A stretch of DNA of 64,000 nt from Rhodococcus sp. 06-235-1A (GCF_002258785.1 NZ_NOYI01000013.1:62001-126000); one strand, 5' to 3'; positions 51,674-60,968 are shown, counted from the stretch's first letter. The notes: generated from the letters alone by a model not told the origin. Program-made: numbers and translations.

Positions 51674-52732
51674 TCAGGTGAGTCGCCGGACCCCGAGTAT
51701 TCCTACCCCACTTGCAACGAGACCGAACGTGAGCATGAGACCGGTCTCGATTGCTTGGAATCGCCAGAAGTCGTCTTCGGTGTAGTAGCGAATGTCGAAG
51801 CGGTCGACGCCTTGGTCGCGTAGGCAGTCGTCGAATCGTGCCGCACGGTCCAGGTTTTCGAGTCGAGCCCGCTCCGAACGCTCTTCGTTCGTCTCCTCGG
51901 CACGTGGATTCCCGTCCGGGTACGGCTGCGCGCAACGAGCTGTTTCGGCTCTGACGGTCGCGCCGCTGCTGTCGACGTATCCGGCATCGACCACCCACGT
52001 TCCGTCGGTGGTGTAGTACGGATCGGGGGGATATTCCGATTCTCGATACAGGCCGCTGATCGGCTCGCTGTCGACGGCGGGCGATCCGTAGTGCTCGCGC
52101 GCGATCCACGTGAATGCCACCGGAACGACGAACAAGAAGATGAAAAGGGTACCGAGCATGGACATGACGCCGCTGCGGAACGTCAGTGCCAAAGTGCTGC
52201 CGACGAGCAGCATCAGCAACGTGTAAGCACCCAGAACGACGCCGGCTGTTTCGAAGTGAGGGAAGTCGAACCACGAGAAGCTGACGGACGGTCCGTAGTC
52301 AGCGCTCGAGGAATCTCGCGACAGGTCTGTGGCCCAGTGCAGTGCCAAGCCGAGACACGTCATGGCACCCGAGATAGGTAGGAAGACAACGATGACGGGC
52401 GCGAGATACCACTGGATTCGACTGGTGGACTGTGTCAGCGCCACTACATGTGCACGTGCGTCCAGTTCACGAGCGAATGCGGGGACTCCTACGAACATCC
52501 CGAGTAACAACGGTAGGAGCAGCGCACACAACGTAGACAAGGTCAGTGCGGTCTCCGGTCTGCACGGCCCGACGTCGTTCCATCGAGAACACATTCGCAG
52601 GAACGACCACGATATCTGCGGATAGCGTGGAACGTACGAACCGGCCGTGACCGTTGCGGTGATCAGGATCGCGATGGTGGTCAGCGAGATCAGCAGAGAT
52701 GTCCGGTTGAGTCGCCATGCCAGCCACATCAC
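51674..52732 (-). CDS. ABC-2-type permease-like membrane protein (orphan)
   Basis: A 352-residue membrane protein with about six helices: one at the N-terminus (SLLISLTTIAILITATVTAG), a second near residue 70 (TLCALLLPLLLGMFVGVPAF), three in the middle and one at the C-terminus (GLMLTFGLVASGVGILGVRR). A large soluble segment of about 110 residues precedes the last helix. This is the layout of ABC-2 permeases in Gram-positive exporters, which normally have an ATPase gene immediately upstream; here none exists. It could use an ATPase encoded elsewhere or be a remnant of a lost pair. Confidence 0.72.
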   Translation of the reverse strand: MMWLAWRLNRTSLLISLTTIAILITATVTAGSYVPRYPQISWSFLRMCSRWNDVGPCRPETALTLSTLCALLLPLLLGMFVGVPAFARELDARAHVVALTQSTSRIQWYLAPVIVVFLPISGAMTCLGLALHWATDLSRDSSSADYGPSVSFSWFDFPHFETAGVVLGAYTLLMLLVGSTLALTFRSGVMSMLGTLFIFLFVVPVAFTWIAREHYGSPAVDSEPISGLYRESEYPPDPYYTTDGTWVVDAGYVDSSGATVRAETARCAQPYPDGNPRAEETNEERSERARLENLDRAARFDDCLRDQGVDRFDIRYYTEDDFWRFQAIETGLMLTFGLVASGVGILGVRRLT

Positions 52733-52964
52733 GGCAGTGACCTACCGACCGTGAGCCCCGAGTCCGATGCGCGGGTGTCACGCAACGGAGAACCGCACCG
52801 TATTTGCCGCCAACCTCGTCGCCGCTTCGCCGTTCATGATCGGCGACCCTACAGGCCGGACAATTCCGGCTCCGTGCAATCCATTGCACCATCGTCGAGT
52901 GTCCGACCCATGCTGGATGATCGCCGGGAACCGCAACTGATGGTCAGTCGAAAGGAAGCACCCC

Positions 52965-53288
52965 ATGACAGCCGAAACCGCCGTTCCGTCCGGTGTCACC
53001 GTAGTCGTCTCTCACAAGACCCTGCCGAACCAACGCGACGCCGTCCGAGCCCTGTGGGAAAAGCACATGGCACCGGCCGTCCTCGACAACCCCGGGCATC
53101 TCGCCTACTACTACGGTCTCGATGTCGACGATCCCGATGGCATCACAGCCTTCCAGCACTACCGCACCGCCGAGGACGCGCTCACGTTCCTCCAGCAACC
53201 CGCCTACCGGGCGTACGAGCGTGAGGTGGCACCGCTGTTGGCCGGCGCACCACAGGTGCGCAGCCTTGTCCCGACGTGGATCAAGTAG
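52965..53288 (+). CDS. Antibiotic-biosynthesis-monooxygenase (ABM) domain protein
   Basis: A 107-residue dimeric alpha/beta-barrel protein of the ABM/YgiN type (VTVVVSHKTLPNQRDAVRAL, NPGHLAYYYGLDVDDPDGIT, AFQHYRTAEDALTFLQQPAY). Such proteins act as cofactor-free quinol or heme-type monooxygenases or as stress-induced proteins. The ATG at 52965 follows GAAAGGAAG. Alone between the orphan permease and the secreted lipase; no operon partner. Confidence 0.85.
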   Translation: MTAETAVPSGVTVVVSHKTLPNQRDAVRALWEKHMAPAVLDNPGHLAYYYGLDVDDPDGITAFQHYRTAEDALTFLQQPAYRAYEREVAPLLAGAPQVRSLVPTWIK

Positions 53289-53397
53289 GGACGTAGCGGC
53301 AGTATCATGATGGCGATCCGTGCACGCGGCTACCGCACGAGGCGCGGCGGAGCAGCGCATGCGGATCGGCGCGCAGGGCGGCATACTTGCTCGCGAA

Positions 53398-54579
53398 ATG
53401 AAACTGCCATCGGTCACCTTCGCTGCGTTCGTCCTTGCCGGGTCGCTCGTTCTGTCGGCTGCACCCGTCTCGGCGGCTCCAGCCGGTGCCGACTTCTACG
53501 GTGCTCCCGTCGCCGACCTGGAGGCGTACGCACCCGGGTCCATCGTGCGCCGAGAACCTGTGCCACAGCTCGATCTTCTTGGGTTGCACACCGAGCGCAT
53601 TCTCTACCGATCGGCCGATCCCCGTGATCGTGCGGTGGCGGTGTCGGGGCTTCTGGTCACACCGACCCGTCCGTGGTCGGGTCCTGGACCGCGGCCCGTG
53701 ATCTCCTATGCGCCGGGCAGTTACGGGATCGCCGACCGTTGCTCGGGTTCCTCCGAACTGGGACTGACAACGACGATGCCGGCGCTGCTGCCGCTACTGG
53801 CGCAGGGGTACCAGGTGGTCACGACCGACTACCAAGGTCTCGGAATCCCCGGCGAGTACGAGTTTCTGGGCCGGGTCGCCAGCGCACGTGCCCTGCTCGA
53901 CTCGGCTCGGGCCGCGGCGCGTGAGACCGACGCGCCCGTCGTGCTCTACGGATACTCGGCGGGCGGCGTCGCGTCGGCTGCCGCCGCAGAGCTCGCCTCC
54001 AGTTACGCGCCCGACCTGACCGTGGTCGGTGCCTTCGTCGGTGCCGCACCGACCGATCCTGTGCTGCGAGTCGAAGGCCAGGATGGAACCGAGTGGGCCG
54101 CAACAATGCTCTATTCGATCAACGGCCTGATCGGAGCGCATCCCGACCGCGCCGACGAGATTCGTGCTCTCTTCAACGAACGCGGTCAGGCGGCTCTGGT
54201 TGCGGCACAGGATTTCTGCAACACCGACGCGCTCGCCTACGGATCGCTGCGGTCCGAGGACTTGACTGCCGACCGCACGTCGCTGAGCGTCCTCATGACC
54301 GGTCCCGTGCTGGGGCCACTGACGTCTGAGAACACCATCGGGTTCACCGCACCCGACCTACCTGTGATGATCGTGCAGGGCATCAACGACCGGTCCGTCG
54401 GAATCGAGCAGAGCCGGCTTCTGGCGCAGCGCTGGCGCGCCGCCGGTGCCACCGATATCACTGTGCGTGAGTTCGACTTCGGAACCGATCTCGTTCCCGC
54501 AGTCGACCATCCGGCCGCCAATGCCGTTGCTTACCCCGAGGTGATCGGGTGGATCGACCGACTTGTGGCGCAGGCCTGA
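53398..54579 (+). CDS. Secreted lipase (LIP family alpha/beta-hydrolase)
   Basis: A 393-residue secreted hydrolase. The signal peptide (AAFVLAGSLVLSAAPVSAAP) is followed by a lipase of the fungal/actinobacterial secretory LIP type: SYAPGSYGIADRCSGSSELG, VVTTDYQGLGIPGEYEFLG, nucleophile elbow VVLYGYSAGGVASAAAAELA, and a C-terminal aspartate/histidine pair around VMIVQGINDRSVGIEQSRLL and VPAVDHPAAN. It would degrade extracellular esters or triacylglycerols. The ATG at 53398 is chosen as the start of the signal peptide; upstream codons in frame are not signal-like. Confidence 0.9.
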   Translation: MKLPSVTFAAFVLAGSLVLSAAPVSAAPAGADFYGAPVADLEAYAPGSIVRREPVPQLDLLGLHTERILYRSADPRDRAVAVSGLLVTPTRPWSGPGPRPVISYAPGSYGIADRCSGSSELGLTTTMPALLPLLAQGYQVVTTDYQGLGIPGEYEFLGRVASARALLDSARAAARETDAPVVLYGYSAGGVASAAAAELASSYAPDLTVVGAFVGAAPTDPVLRVEGQDGTEWAATMLYSINGLIGAHPDRADEIRALFNERGQAALVAAQDFCNTDALAYGSLRSEDLTADRTSLSVLMTGPVLGPLTSENTIGFTAPDLPVMIVQGINDRSVGIEQSRLLAQRWRAAGATDITVREFDFGTDLVPAVDHPAANAVAYPEVIGWIDRLVAQA

Positions 54580-54754
54580 CTCGATACCCAATACATCGTC
54601 AGTGATGTAGATCACGCGTCATCGATGTGTGCTTGCTCGTTTTCGATTCGACTTACTCGGCGCAGCTACCAGGTACATGGCGTACCGAAAAAACCTGCTG
54701 CTTTCGAGAAAGGGACCAACAGAACATGAGCACCACTGGAAACGCGGCCACAAT

Positions 54755-54871
54755 ATGAGCGGCCGCAGGAGTCTCTCCAGCCGACTCTTCGAGGGTCTCG
54801 GCCGCATCACATGGGGCTACGGCAAGCGAAAGCTGGACGAACGGCGCTCACGCAAACGCGGACGGCAATAA
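54755..54871 (+). CDS. Small basic protein, hypothetical
   Basis: A possible 38-residue, strongly basic protein (SGRRSLSSRLFEGLGRITWG then arginine/lysine-rich end). Its ATG overlaps, as ATATGA, the stop of a ten-codon frame that begins at 54726 (MSTTGNAATI), so the two could be translationally coupled. The ribosome site for the second frame is weak. No family recognised; small size makes the call uncertain. Confidence 0.35.
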   Translation: MSGRRSLSSRLFEGLGRITWGYGKRKLDERRSRKRGRQ

Positions 54872-54970
54872 GCCCGATGGCGAGCGCGGCGTCGCTCTGT
54901 TGAGCTGTGCCCCTCGAGAACGTCTGTCTCGGCACCAGCCGCCCGCTCGACGCCGGCGAGTATTCGTGAG

Positions 54971-55180
54971 GTGTCCGATGCCGGCAACCTCGGTCGGTAC
55001 GGTGCACGGATGTACGGATTCGAGATAGACGACGGAGTTACACCGCTGAGCGGGCCCATGGCAGGTATGTACGGAACTGTGGTCTGGTTCTACGAGGAGA
55101 AGAAGCAGTTGCTCGTTCGCTTCGGCGCCTCGCAGCAGATGTACTACGCGGCGGACGAGTTGAAACGGTGGGGAGAGTAG
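54971..55180 (+). CDS. Small SH3/KOW-like protein, hypothetical
   Basis: A short protein (69 residues from the GTG at 54971, or 56 from an ATG at 55010) with a compact beta-rich core (FEIDDGVTPLSGPMAGMYGT, VVWFYEEKKQLLVRFGASQQ) reminiscent of KOW/SH3-like barrels. Neither start has a good ribosome site. Codon use in the core looks coding. Function unknown. Confidence 0.55.
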   Translation: MSDAGNLGRYGARMYGFEIDDGVTPLSGPMAGMYGTVVWFYEEKKQLLVRFGASQQMYYAADELKRWGE

Positions 55181-55261
55181 TCGCCCGCTCGGCCCCATCG
55201 GAATAATTGAATCTTCACCGATGCTGATGGAGTCGACCACCCCGAATCGAAAGGTCCCACC

Positions 55262-56290
55262 ATGCATCTGGGCGTAGACAGTTTCGTCTCTTCCGTGACC
55301 GACCCGACCGACGGCCGAGTCATTGCGCCCGAGGAGCGGATGAGTCACCTGCTCGAGGAGATCGCACTGGCCGATCAGGTCGGGCTGTACTCGTTCGGCA
55401 TCGGCGAGCATCATCGCAGCGAGTACTACGACTCGGCCCCGTCGATCATCTTGGCAGCGGCAGCCGCGCGCACCGAGAACATTCGGCTCGGCAGCGCAGT
55501 CAAGGTGCTCAGTGCGGACGATCCAGTGCGGGTGTTTCAGGAGTTCGCCACCCTCGACCTGATCTCCAAGGGCCGGATCGATCTGGTCGTGGGACGCGGT
55601 TCCTTCACCGAGTCGTTCCCTCTGTTCGGCCTGGATCTGGCCGACTACGACACGCTCTTTGCCGAGAAACTGGACCTCCTGCTGCAGATCCGCGACAACG
55701 TCGAGGTCACGTGGTCCGGTCGGCACCGCCCGGCACTGAACCGTCAGGGCATCTACCCGCGTCCGTTGCAGGATCCGTTGCCGATCTGGGTCGGTGTCGG
55801 TGGAACACCCGAATCCTTCGCCCGCGCAGGGCTTTTGGGGCTCCCGTTGATGATCGCCATCATCGGCGGCGAACCACGCCAGTTCGCTCCGCTGGTCGAC
55901 CTCTACCGCCGTGCCGGAGCGCAAGCCGGTCACCCACCCGAGCAGTTGAAGGTGGGTCTGCACGTGTTCGGCTTCGTGGCCGAGACAACCCAGGCGGCAG
56001 CCGACACCATCTACCCCGGTTGGAACGAGATGTTCACCAAGATCTCCAGGGAGCGCGGATTCGCCCGTCCCAGCAGGCAGCAATTCGACTCCACGGCCGG
56101 CCCCAACGGTGCATTCTTCATGGGGGATCCACAGACGGTGGCCGACAAGATCCTGCGCGTCGGCGAACAACTCGGCGGTGTCGATCGTCTGTCGTTGCAG
56201 ATGACCAATCCACGGCTGGCTCACAGCGACCTGCTTCGTGGCATCGAGTTGCTTGGCACCGAGGTCGCGCCCCTGGTGGCCGCAAAGTAG
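55262..56290 (+). CDS. Luciferase-like (LLM class) flavin-dependent oxidoreductase
   Basis: A 342-residue bacterial-luciferase-family TIM-barrel oxidoreductase: LEEIALADQVGLYSFGIGEH with HHRSEYYDSAPSIILAAAAA, IRLGSAVKVLSADDPVRVFQ, STGRIDL-like SKGRIDLVVGRGSFTESFPL and the C-terminal DPQTVADKILRVGEQLGGVD. These enzymes use FMNH2 or F420 for oxygenation or dehydrogenation of small molecules. The ATG at 55262 follows GAAAGGTCCC. No operon partner on the same strand; the next gene converges 7 bases away. Confidence 0.92.
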   Translation: MHLGVDSFVSSVTDPTDGRVIAPEERMSHLLEEIALADQVGLYSFGIGEHHRSEYYDSAPSIILAAAAARTENIRLGSAVKVLSADDPVRVFQEFATLDLISKGRIDLVVGRGSFTESFPLFGLDLADYDTLFAEKLDLLLQIRDNVEVTWSGRHRPALNRQGIYPRPLQDPLPIWVGVGGTPESFARAGLLGLPLMIAIIGGEPRQFAPLVDLYRRAGAQAGHPPEQLKVGLHVFGFVAETTQAAADTIYPGWNEMFTKISRERGFARPSRQQFDSTAGPNGAFFMGDPQTVADKILRVGEQLGGVDRLSLQMTNPRLAHSDLLRGIELLGTEVAPLVAAK

Positions 56291-56297
56291 GGCCTAC

Positions 56298-57005
56298 CTA
56301 GTTCGAGGCCCATTCCATCTCGTCGACGCCTGCAACCGGATTGAGCAGTGACCGAATCTCGTTGGCGTACATCGTTCGCTTGATCTCGCCCAGAACGTCG
56401 CCTCGCGTTCCGGCAAGTTCGCCGGCGCGAGCGATGGCGTCGTCGAGCAGCGAATCGGCGGTCGATACGGCATCGATCAATCCGAGTGTCATCGCGTCAC
56501 CTCCGCCGTATCGTCGCCCGGTGGTCAGCGCTTCGTGGAATGCGCGCGGAGCCAACCTCGCTCGCACCATGTCGACCGTTCCCGGGCTGTAGGTCGCGCC
56601 GATGTTCACGCCGGGGAAGCAGAGGAAGCCGCGATCCGATCGCATGATCCGGTAGTCGTGCGCCATCACGAAGAACGCGGCACCACCGAAAGTGTGTCCC
56701 TGCATGGCGGCGACCGTCTGCATCGGAAGCGTCAGGAAGCGCACCAACATCTCCTGCACCGTCCCGATGAACCGGTTGATCCGGTCGAGGTTCTCGGCAC
56801 CCCACGACAGATCGACTCCTGTGGAGAAGAACTTGCCCGTGGCCGTCGTGACCAGCGCAGCAGGACCGGATCCGGCCTCGATTTCGTCGAGAATCGCGTT
56901 GATCTCGGCAACCCAGTTCGGGCTGATGCGGTTCTCGGAATCGCTCTCACCTCGACTGCCGAGGTTCAGGACGAACACGTCATCGAATCGTTCCAGGTAT
57001 GGCAT
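56298..57005 (-). CDS. Enoyl-CoA hydratase/isomerase (crotonase) family protein
   Basis: A 235-residue crotonase-fold protein: TATGKFFSTGVDLSWG, the oxyanion loop AAMQGHTFGGAAFFVMAHDY and FPGVNIGATYSPGTVDMVRA. It is closest in pattern to enoyl-CoA delta-isomerases of plants and actinobacteria, in which only one acidic residue is retained. Substrate unknown. The start at 57005 (MPYLERFDDVFVLNLG) fits the family N-terminus. It stands alone. Confidence 0.88.
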   Translation of the reverse strand: MPYLERFDDVFVLNLGSRGESDSENRISPNWVAEINAILDEIEAGSGPAALVTTATGKFFSTGVDLSWGAENLDRINRFIGTVQEMLVRFLTLPMQTVAAMQGHTFGGAAFFVMAHDYRIMRSDRGFLCFPGVNIGATYSPGTVDMVRARLAPRAFHEALTTGRRYGGGDAMTLGLIDAVSTADSLLDDAIARAGELAGTRGDVLGEIKRTMYANEIRSLLNPVAGVDEMEWASN

Positions 57006-57121
57006 ATCCCGAACGTACCCACTTTCTGTTGTTCTAGCTCACAACGCGGACAGTCGACCGTGTTTGCACGCGGGCGTAGTGGGTAGCTGTACGGGCACCA
57101 TCGATCGAACGGAGGGCCGGC

Positions 57122-57391
57122 GTGCCGACCAACGACAGTCAGCCACAGCTCAAAGACCAGGATCTGTACGAAAAACTGCGCGAGGAGGGCAACTCGAAGG
57201 AGAAAGCCGCCCGCATCTCGAATGCCGCAGCGAAGAAGGGGCGCGATCAGGTCGGCAGAAAGGGCGGAGAATCTGGATCCTACGAGGAATGGACGGTCGA
57301 CGAATTGACCGACCGGGCCAAGGAATTGGGTCTGGAGGGCTACTCGACCCTGAACAAGAAGGACCTGATCGAGAAGCTCCGCAGCCACTGA
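57122..57391 (+). CDS. Rho-termination-factor N-terminal-like domain protein
   Basis: An 89-residue hydrophilic protein. The N-terminal half (LYEKLREEGNSKEKAARISN, AAAKKGRDQVGRKGGESGSY) is a conserved actinobacterial small-protein motif and the C-terminal half (WTVDELTDRAKELGLEGYST, LNKKDLIEKLRSH) is a Rho-N/SAP-like helical domain that binds nucleic acid. The GTG at 57122 follows GGAGGG. Likely a small DNA- or RNA-associated protein, possibly stress-related. Confidence 0.85.
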   Translation: MPTNDSQPQLKDQDLYEKLREEGNSKEKAARISNAAAKKGRDQVGRKGGESGSYEEWTVDELTDRAKELGLEGYSTLNKKDLIEKLRSH

Positions 57392-57392
57392 T

Positions 57393-57881
57393 TCACTGTG
57401 GGCGCAACGACGAGAAGTACTCCTGCTGCGCTGGGTAGTAGTCGTCGAAATTCGGCAGCGGAGTGCCATTCCTGGATGCGACGAGCATGTCCAGGTAGTA
57501 CTCCCACCCGGGCCCGATATCGCCCAGACCGTCGGTGCTTTCGCAACTGTGCACCAGAACGACGACCGTCGAACCGTCCCTCTCGTCGAGGCGAACCTCG
57601 AGCTGCCACTGAATCTCGTCGATCGTTCGCACGGCCAGTCGGCTGGGCGGCTCGCACGCTTCGACGGCCATATCCGACGCGGGCTCGCCCTCCTCGAACC
57701 GCATCGTGACACGAACGCTGTTCTCCGAGATGCGCTCCCACGGTCCGAACCACAGTGCGGTTCGGGGCGATTCCGTGAGGCTGGCCCATACGTCCTCGCG
57801 CGACGCGGCGATGGTCCTGGTCAGTTCCAGAGCGAAGCCGCTGTCGGTGCAGCGAAGCGTGCCCGTGGGTGTCGGTTCCAT
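57393..57881 (-). CDS. SRPBCC/AHSA1-like protein
   Basis: A 162-residue START-like (SRPBCC) protein of the AHSA1 group: LELTRTIAASREDVWASLTE, TALWFGPWERISENSVRVTM, PPSRLAVRTIDEIQWQLEVR, VVLVHSCESTDGLGDIGPGW, EYYLDMLVASRNG. It has a hydrophobic ligand cavity and no assigned reaction. I prefer the ATG at 57881, eight bases after the PucR stop, over the frame starting at 57908. It is co-directional with the PucR regulator and probably co-transcribed with it. Confidence 0.88.
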   Translation of the reverse strand: MEPTPTGTLRCTDSGFALELTRTIAASREDVWASLTESPRTALWFGPWERISENSVRVTMRFEEGEPASDMAVEACEPPSRLAVRTIDEIQWQLEVRLDERDGSTVVVLVHSCESTDGLGDIGPGWEYYLDMLVASRNGTPLPNFDDYYPAQQEYFSSLRPQ

Positions 57882-57888
57882 CGAGTGA

Positions 57889-58938
57889 TTATGCGACTCC
57901 CGCACCACTGCCGTCGAGCACCAACATCATCGCTGTTGCGCGGGCGCGGTGCTCGATGGAATCTACTGGATAGCCGATCGCCTCCGATATTTTGGCCAGT
58001 CGATGCGCGACGCTGCTGTGGTGGAGATGCATCCGGTCTGCTGTCGCGCGCAAACTACCCGAACCCAGATACGTGCGGAGAGTACTGAGTAGGTCGATAC
58101 CGTGAGTGGTCGTGCGAAGTTCGGCTACGCGTACGAGATCGGGTATATCGCTGGCTGTCAGGGCATTTCCCGCCTCCAACAGATTCAGCGCGCCGAGTCG
58201 GTCGGCAATCATCACGGGCTCGCACTCGCTCGCTTGCGCCAGTGCGAACCGCGCATTTCCGACATGCCGATGGAGTTCGGACGCCGTGAGGGCCAACGAA
58301 ACGCCCAGGCAACCGGAGCCCACGAGGGCTGCGGACGGTTCACCCTGCAGTAGATACATCGCGTGGTCGTCCACTGAGATCGGGGTGGATCGTCCGGCGG
58401 TCGGCATGCTGGTTTCCGCCGGAGAGCCGGCAGCGGCAATGGCAACTCGTACCCGTGCTGTCGGCTCGATGTGCAATGCGGTCAACGAACTCAGCAATGC
58501 GATGTCGTCCATCGGAAACAGCACTGCTCGGGTGTGCTCGGCCGCGGACGGAATGTGCCGAGGCACCAGAATGATGGCTGCGGTCAAGGCCATTCGATCG
58601 ACGAGCATCTCGTCGAGAGCGAGCGCGGGACCTGCGCGCTCGATCCACACCGAACCCATCACGACGTCGTCGACGATGACGTCCTTGGTTGCAGACCGCT
58701 CGGCGACGGCCTGGGTGAGCCAGCGGCCCTTCGGATCGCAGCGCGCATGCTGGCGGTGTCCGCTGGACGTGCCGACGACGTCGATTCCGACGACGCAGTC
58801 GGCTAGCGCCGCGCTGGCGCGCAGCATCGCGGAGGTGTCCGCGCCGTGTCTGATCAGTGCATCGAAATAGTCGATCACGCGCACCAGACCCGCGGAGTCG
58901 GCGTCGAGCTCCGCGAGCCGGTACATCAGTCCTTGCAT
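57889..58938 (-). CDS. PucR-type transcriptional regulator
   Basis: A 349-residue regulator with a C-terminal PucR helix-turn-helix (LLSTLRTYLGSGSLRATADR, MHLHHSSVAHRLAKISEAIG) and a long N-terminal sensor part (VIDYFDALIRHGADTSAMLR). The N-terminus does not match the RsbRD type of the PucR at 12394, so the two respond to different signals. It lies directly downstream of an esterase gene (9-base gap) and upstream of the SRPBCC gene on the same strand, suggesting a three-gene operon. Confidence 0.85.
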   Translation of the reverse strand: MQGLMYRLAELDADSAGLVRVIDYFDALIRHGADTSAMLRASAALADCVVGIDVVGTSSGHRQHARCDPKGRWLTQAVAERSATKDVIVDDVVMGSVWIERAGPALALDEMLVDRMALTAAIILVPRHIPSAAEHTRAVLFPMDDIALLSSLTALHIEPTARVRVAIAAAGSPAETSMPTAGRSTPISVDDHAMYLLQGEPSAALVGSGCLGVSLALTASELHRHVGNARFALAQASECEPVMIADRLGALNLLEAGNALTASDIPDLVRVAELRTTTHGIDLLSTLRTYLGSGSLRATADRMHLHHSSVAHRLAKISEAIGYPVDSIEHRARATAMMLVLDGSGAGVA

Positions 58939-58947
58939 GAACCGACG

Positions 58948-59919
58948 CTACGAGGCGGGTACGCGAAGGCGCAAGCCCCGGCGAAGGGCGTCCAGCGCCT
59001 CTGCATGGCCGCGTTTGCTCACCTCTGCGGTTGCCAGCAGAGCAGAGCCGTGGAACGTGCCGGGGAACGAATGCAATTCGACGCTCACGCCCGCCTGCAG
59101 CAACCGCACCGCGTAGTCGATTCCCTCGTCACGAAGCGGATCGAGCTCCATCGTCGCGACGTACGTCGGTGGAAGACCAGCAAGATCGGTGGCGCGAGCC
59201 GGGGCGGCGTAGATCGAGACGTTCGGGTCGTCCGGTCCGCTGTAGAACTCGCCCAGGTAGTACTGCCACGACAGGATTGCGTTGGGGCGGTGCCACATCG
59301 GTGTGTCGACGAACTCGGTCATCGACACGGTGTTCAGTCGATCGTCGAGTTCGGGAATCTCGAGCAACTGGAACGCCACCGGTACGACGCCTTCGTCGCG
59401 CGCCCGCAGGACCGTTCCGGCTGCCAGGCCACCACCGGCGCTCTGGCCGCCCACCGCGATTCTTTCCGGGTCCAATCCCAATTCGTCTGCGTGCGAGTGA
59501 ATGTACTCGAGCGCGGCGTAGCAGTCGTCGAGCGGCCCGGGAAACGGGGTCTCGGGGGCGAGCCGGTACTCGACACTCGCCACTGCGAATCCGAGTTCCC
59601 GGACGGCATCCACGCAGTAGGGATCACTGGAAGCAGCTGTCCCGATGGCAAATCCGCCGCCATGGATCCATACCAACACGGGCAGCGGCCCGTCGGACTG
59701 CTCGGGCGTGAAAAATCGGACGGCGACGTCCGGAGCACCGTCGAGCCTCGGGACGGTGAGCTCGCGCAGAGATACTCCACCCATCGAGAGATCGGCGAGC
59801 ATGGCGTCGAGGAGTGAGGTAAACGTCGACCGCGCCGATGGAACGTCGCCGAAGTCGAGGCTCGGAAGCATCGTGACGGCTGCGGCGAGTTCGGGGTCGA
59901 GAGTGGGGAAGTTGGTCAT
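58948..59919 (-). CDS. Alpha/beta-hydrolase fold-3 esterase (HSL family)
   Basis: A 323-residue esterase of the hormone-sensitive-lipase family: oxyanion motif VWIHGGGFAIGTAASSDPYC, nucleophile elbow IAVGGQSAGGGLAAGTVL, and the acid and histidine in TYVATMELDPLRDEGIDYAV and SFPGTFHGSALLATAEVSKR. It hydrolyses short- to medium-chain esters in the cytosol. It is the first gene of the leftward esterase/PucR/SRPBCC run. Substrate unknown. Confidence 0.93.
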   Translation of the reverse strand: MTNFPTLDPELAAAVTMLPSLDFGDVPSARSTFTSLLDAMLADLSMGGVSLRELTVPRLDGAPDVAVRFFTPEQSDGPLPVLVWIHGGGFAIGTAASSDPYCVDAVRELGFAVASVEYRLAPETPFPGPLDDCYAALEYIHSHADELGLDPERIAVGGQSAGGGLAAGTVLRARDEGVVPVAFQLLEIPELDDRLNTVSMTEFVDTPMWHRPNAILSWQYYLGEFYSGPDDPNVSIYAAPARATDLAGLPPTYVATMELDPLRDEGIDYAVRLLQAGVSVELHSFPGTFHGSALLATAEVSKRGHAEALDALRRGLRLRVPAS

Positions 59920-60011
59920 GCATCAATCATCACCATCGGTGTGGCCTGTGTCACTTGTCGCCTGGAGGAATTCGAGTCCACCCCGTCCGACGGGTGTCGG
60001 ACGAGCGAAGA

Positions 60012-60965
60012 TCAACTTGGATCGTAGAGCTCCTCCACCAAGCCGAGGGCCCACAGGGCTGTCAGTGGGCCGCCGTCGTTGGTGAACTTGTCGGTCCGCA
60101 CGATGCGGTCGCTACGCACAGCCGGTAATCCGGTCCAGAGTGGGTTGGTGTTCATCGCCTGCAGATCCTCTTCCGACGTGATAGCGGCGATCATCGCCAT
60201 GGCGTCGGATGCGGCGGTGACGTTCTCCGGTCCGTATTCGATCTCCGGCGCGGCGGCGGTCCAGGCAGATCCGAAGCGGGCTCCCACATCCTCCAGCGCA
60301 ATGGAGGTGACCCGGTCGCGTCCTATCGAGATCCCGCCTTGCTCCGATGTGCTGATCGGCAGGACGACGGTATCGGCGATCTCATCGGCGTACTGCGTCG
60401 TGAGTTCGGTTACGCGAGTCGCATATTCATCGATCAAGACCCGACCGTCGTCCTGCAGATTCAGTGCCGCGCCGATCGTTGTCACGTCCTGCTGCCAGCT
60501 GACTCCGGTGCCGGTGGAGCCCACCGGCAGCACCGGCGCGATCGCACTCAACTGGTCGTAGATTTCTTCGATCACCTCGTCGCGGCCGATGATCAGGTCC
60601 GGATCGACGCGTGCGACCGCCTCGAGGTCGACCGTGTTTCGCGGGTACAGCTCGGGCACTCCGTCTGCCAGCAGCATCCTGGTGGGCTCGGTCAGAGGGC
60701 CGGGAATTTCCGGCGGGGCCTCGGTTTCCACCGGAATCCCGACGATGGGCAAGTCGAACGCCAAGGCGATGTCGAGGTCGCGTCGTCCGTCGATCACGAC
60801 GACCGACTCGATTCGATCCGGTACGTCGACGGTGCCGAACTGCGTGGTGACCGCGTGGGTCGCCGAGTTCGTGGCCGCCGGCCCGGTGTCCGCACTGCAG
60901 GACGAGACCAGGGACGCAGCAAGAACCGCGCCGAGGGCTACGGACAAGTGGGGGAGTGACTTCAC
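60012..60965 (-). CDS. Iron-siderophore ABC transporter substrate-binding lipoprotein (FepB/FhuD type)
   Basis: A 317-residue type III binding lipoprotein: signal peptide with lipobox (LGAVLAASLVSSCSAD), TQFGTVDVPDRIESVVVIDG, IVGIPVETEAPPEI, VARVDPDLIIGRDEVIEEIY and LSAIAPVLPV, the pattern of ferric-siderophore binding proteins. The start is a GTG at 60965 only 3 bases from an IdeR-like iron box, so the transcript may be leaderless and repressed by iron. No permease or ATPase genes are adjacent; it may serve a siderophore transporter encoded elsewhere. Confidence 0.88.
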   Translation of the reverse strand: MKSLPHLSVALGAVLAASLVSSCSADTGPAATNSATHAVTTQFGTVDVPDRIESVVVIDGRRDLDIALAFDLPIVGIPVETEAPPEIPGPLTEPTRMLLADGVPELYPRNTVDLEAVARVDPDLIIGRDEVIEEIYDQLSAIAPVLPVGSTGTGVSWQQDVTTIGAALNLQDDGRVLIDEYATRVTELTTQYADEIADTVVLPISTSEQGGISIGRDRVTSIALEDVGARFGSAWTAAAPEIEYGPENVTAASDAMAMIAAITSEEDLQAMNTNPLWTGLPAVRSDRIVRTDKFTNDGGPLTALWALGLVEELYDPS

Positions 60966-60968
60966 AAC

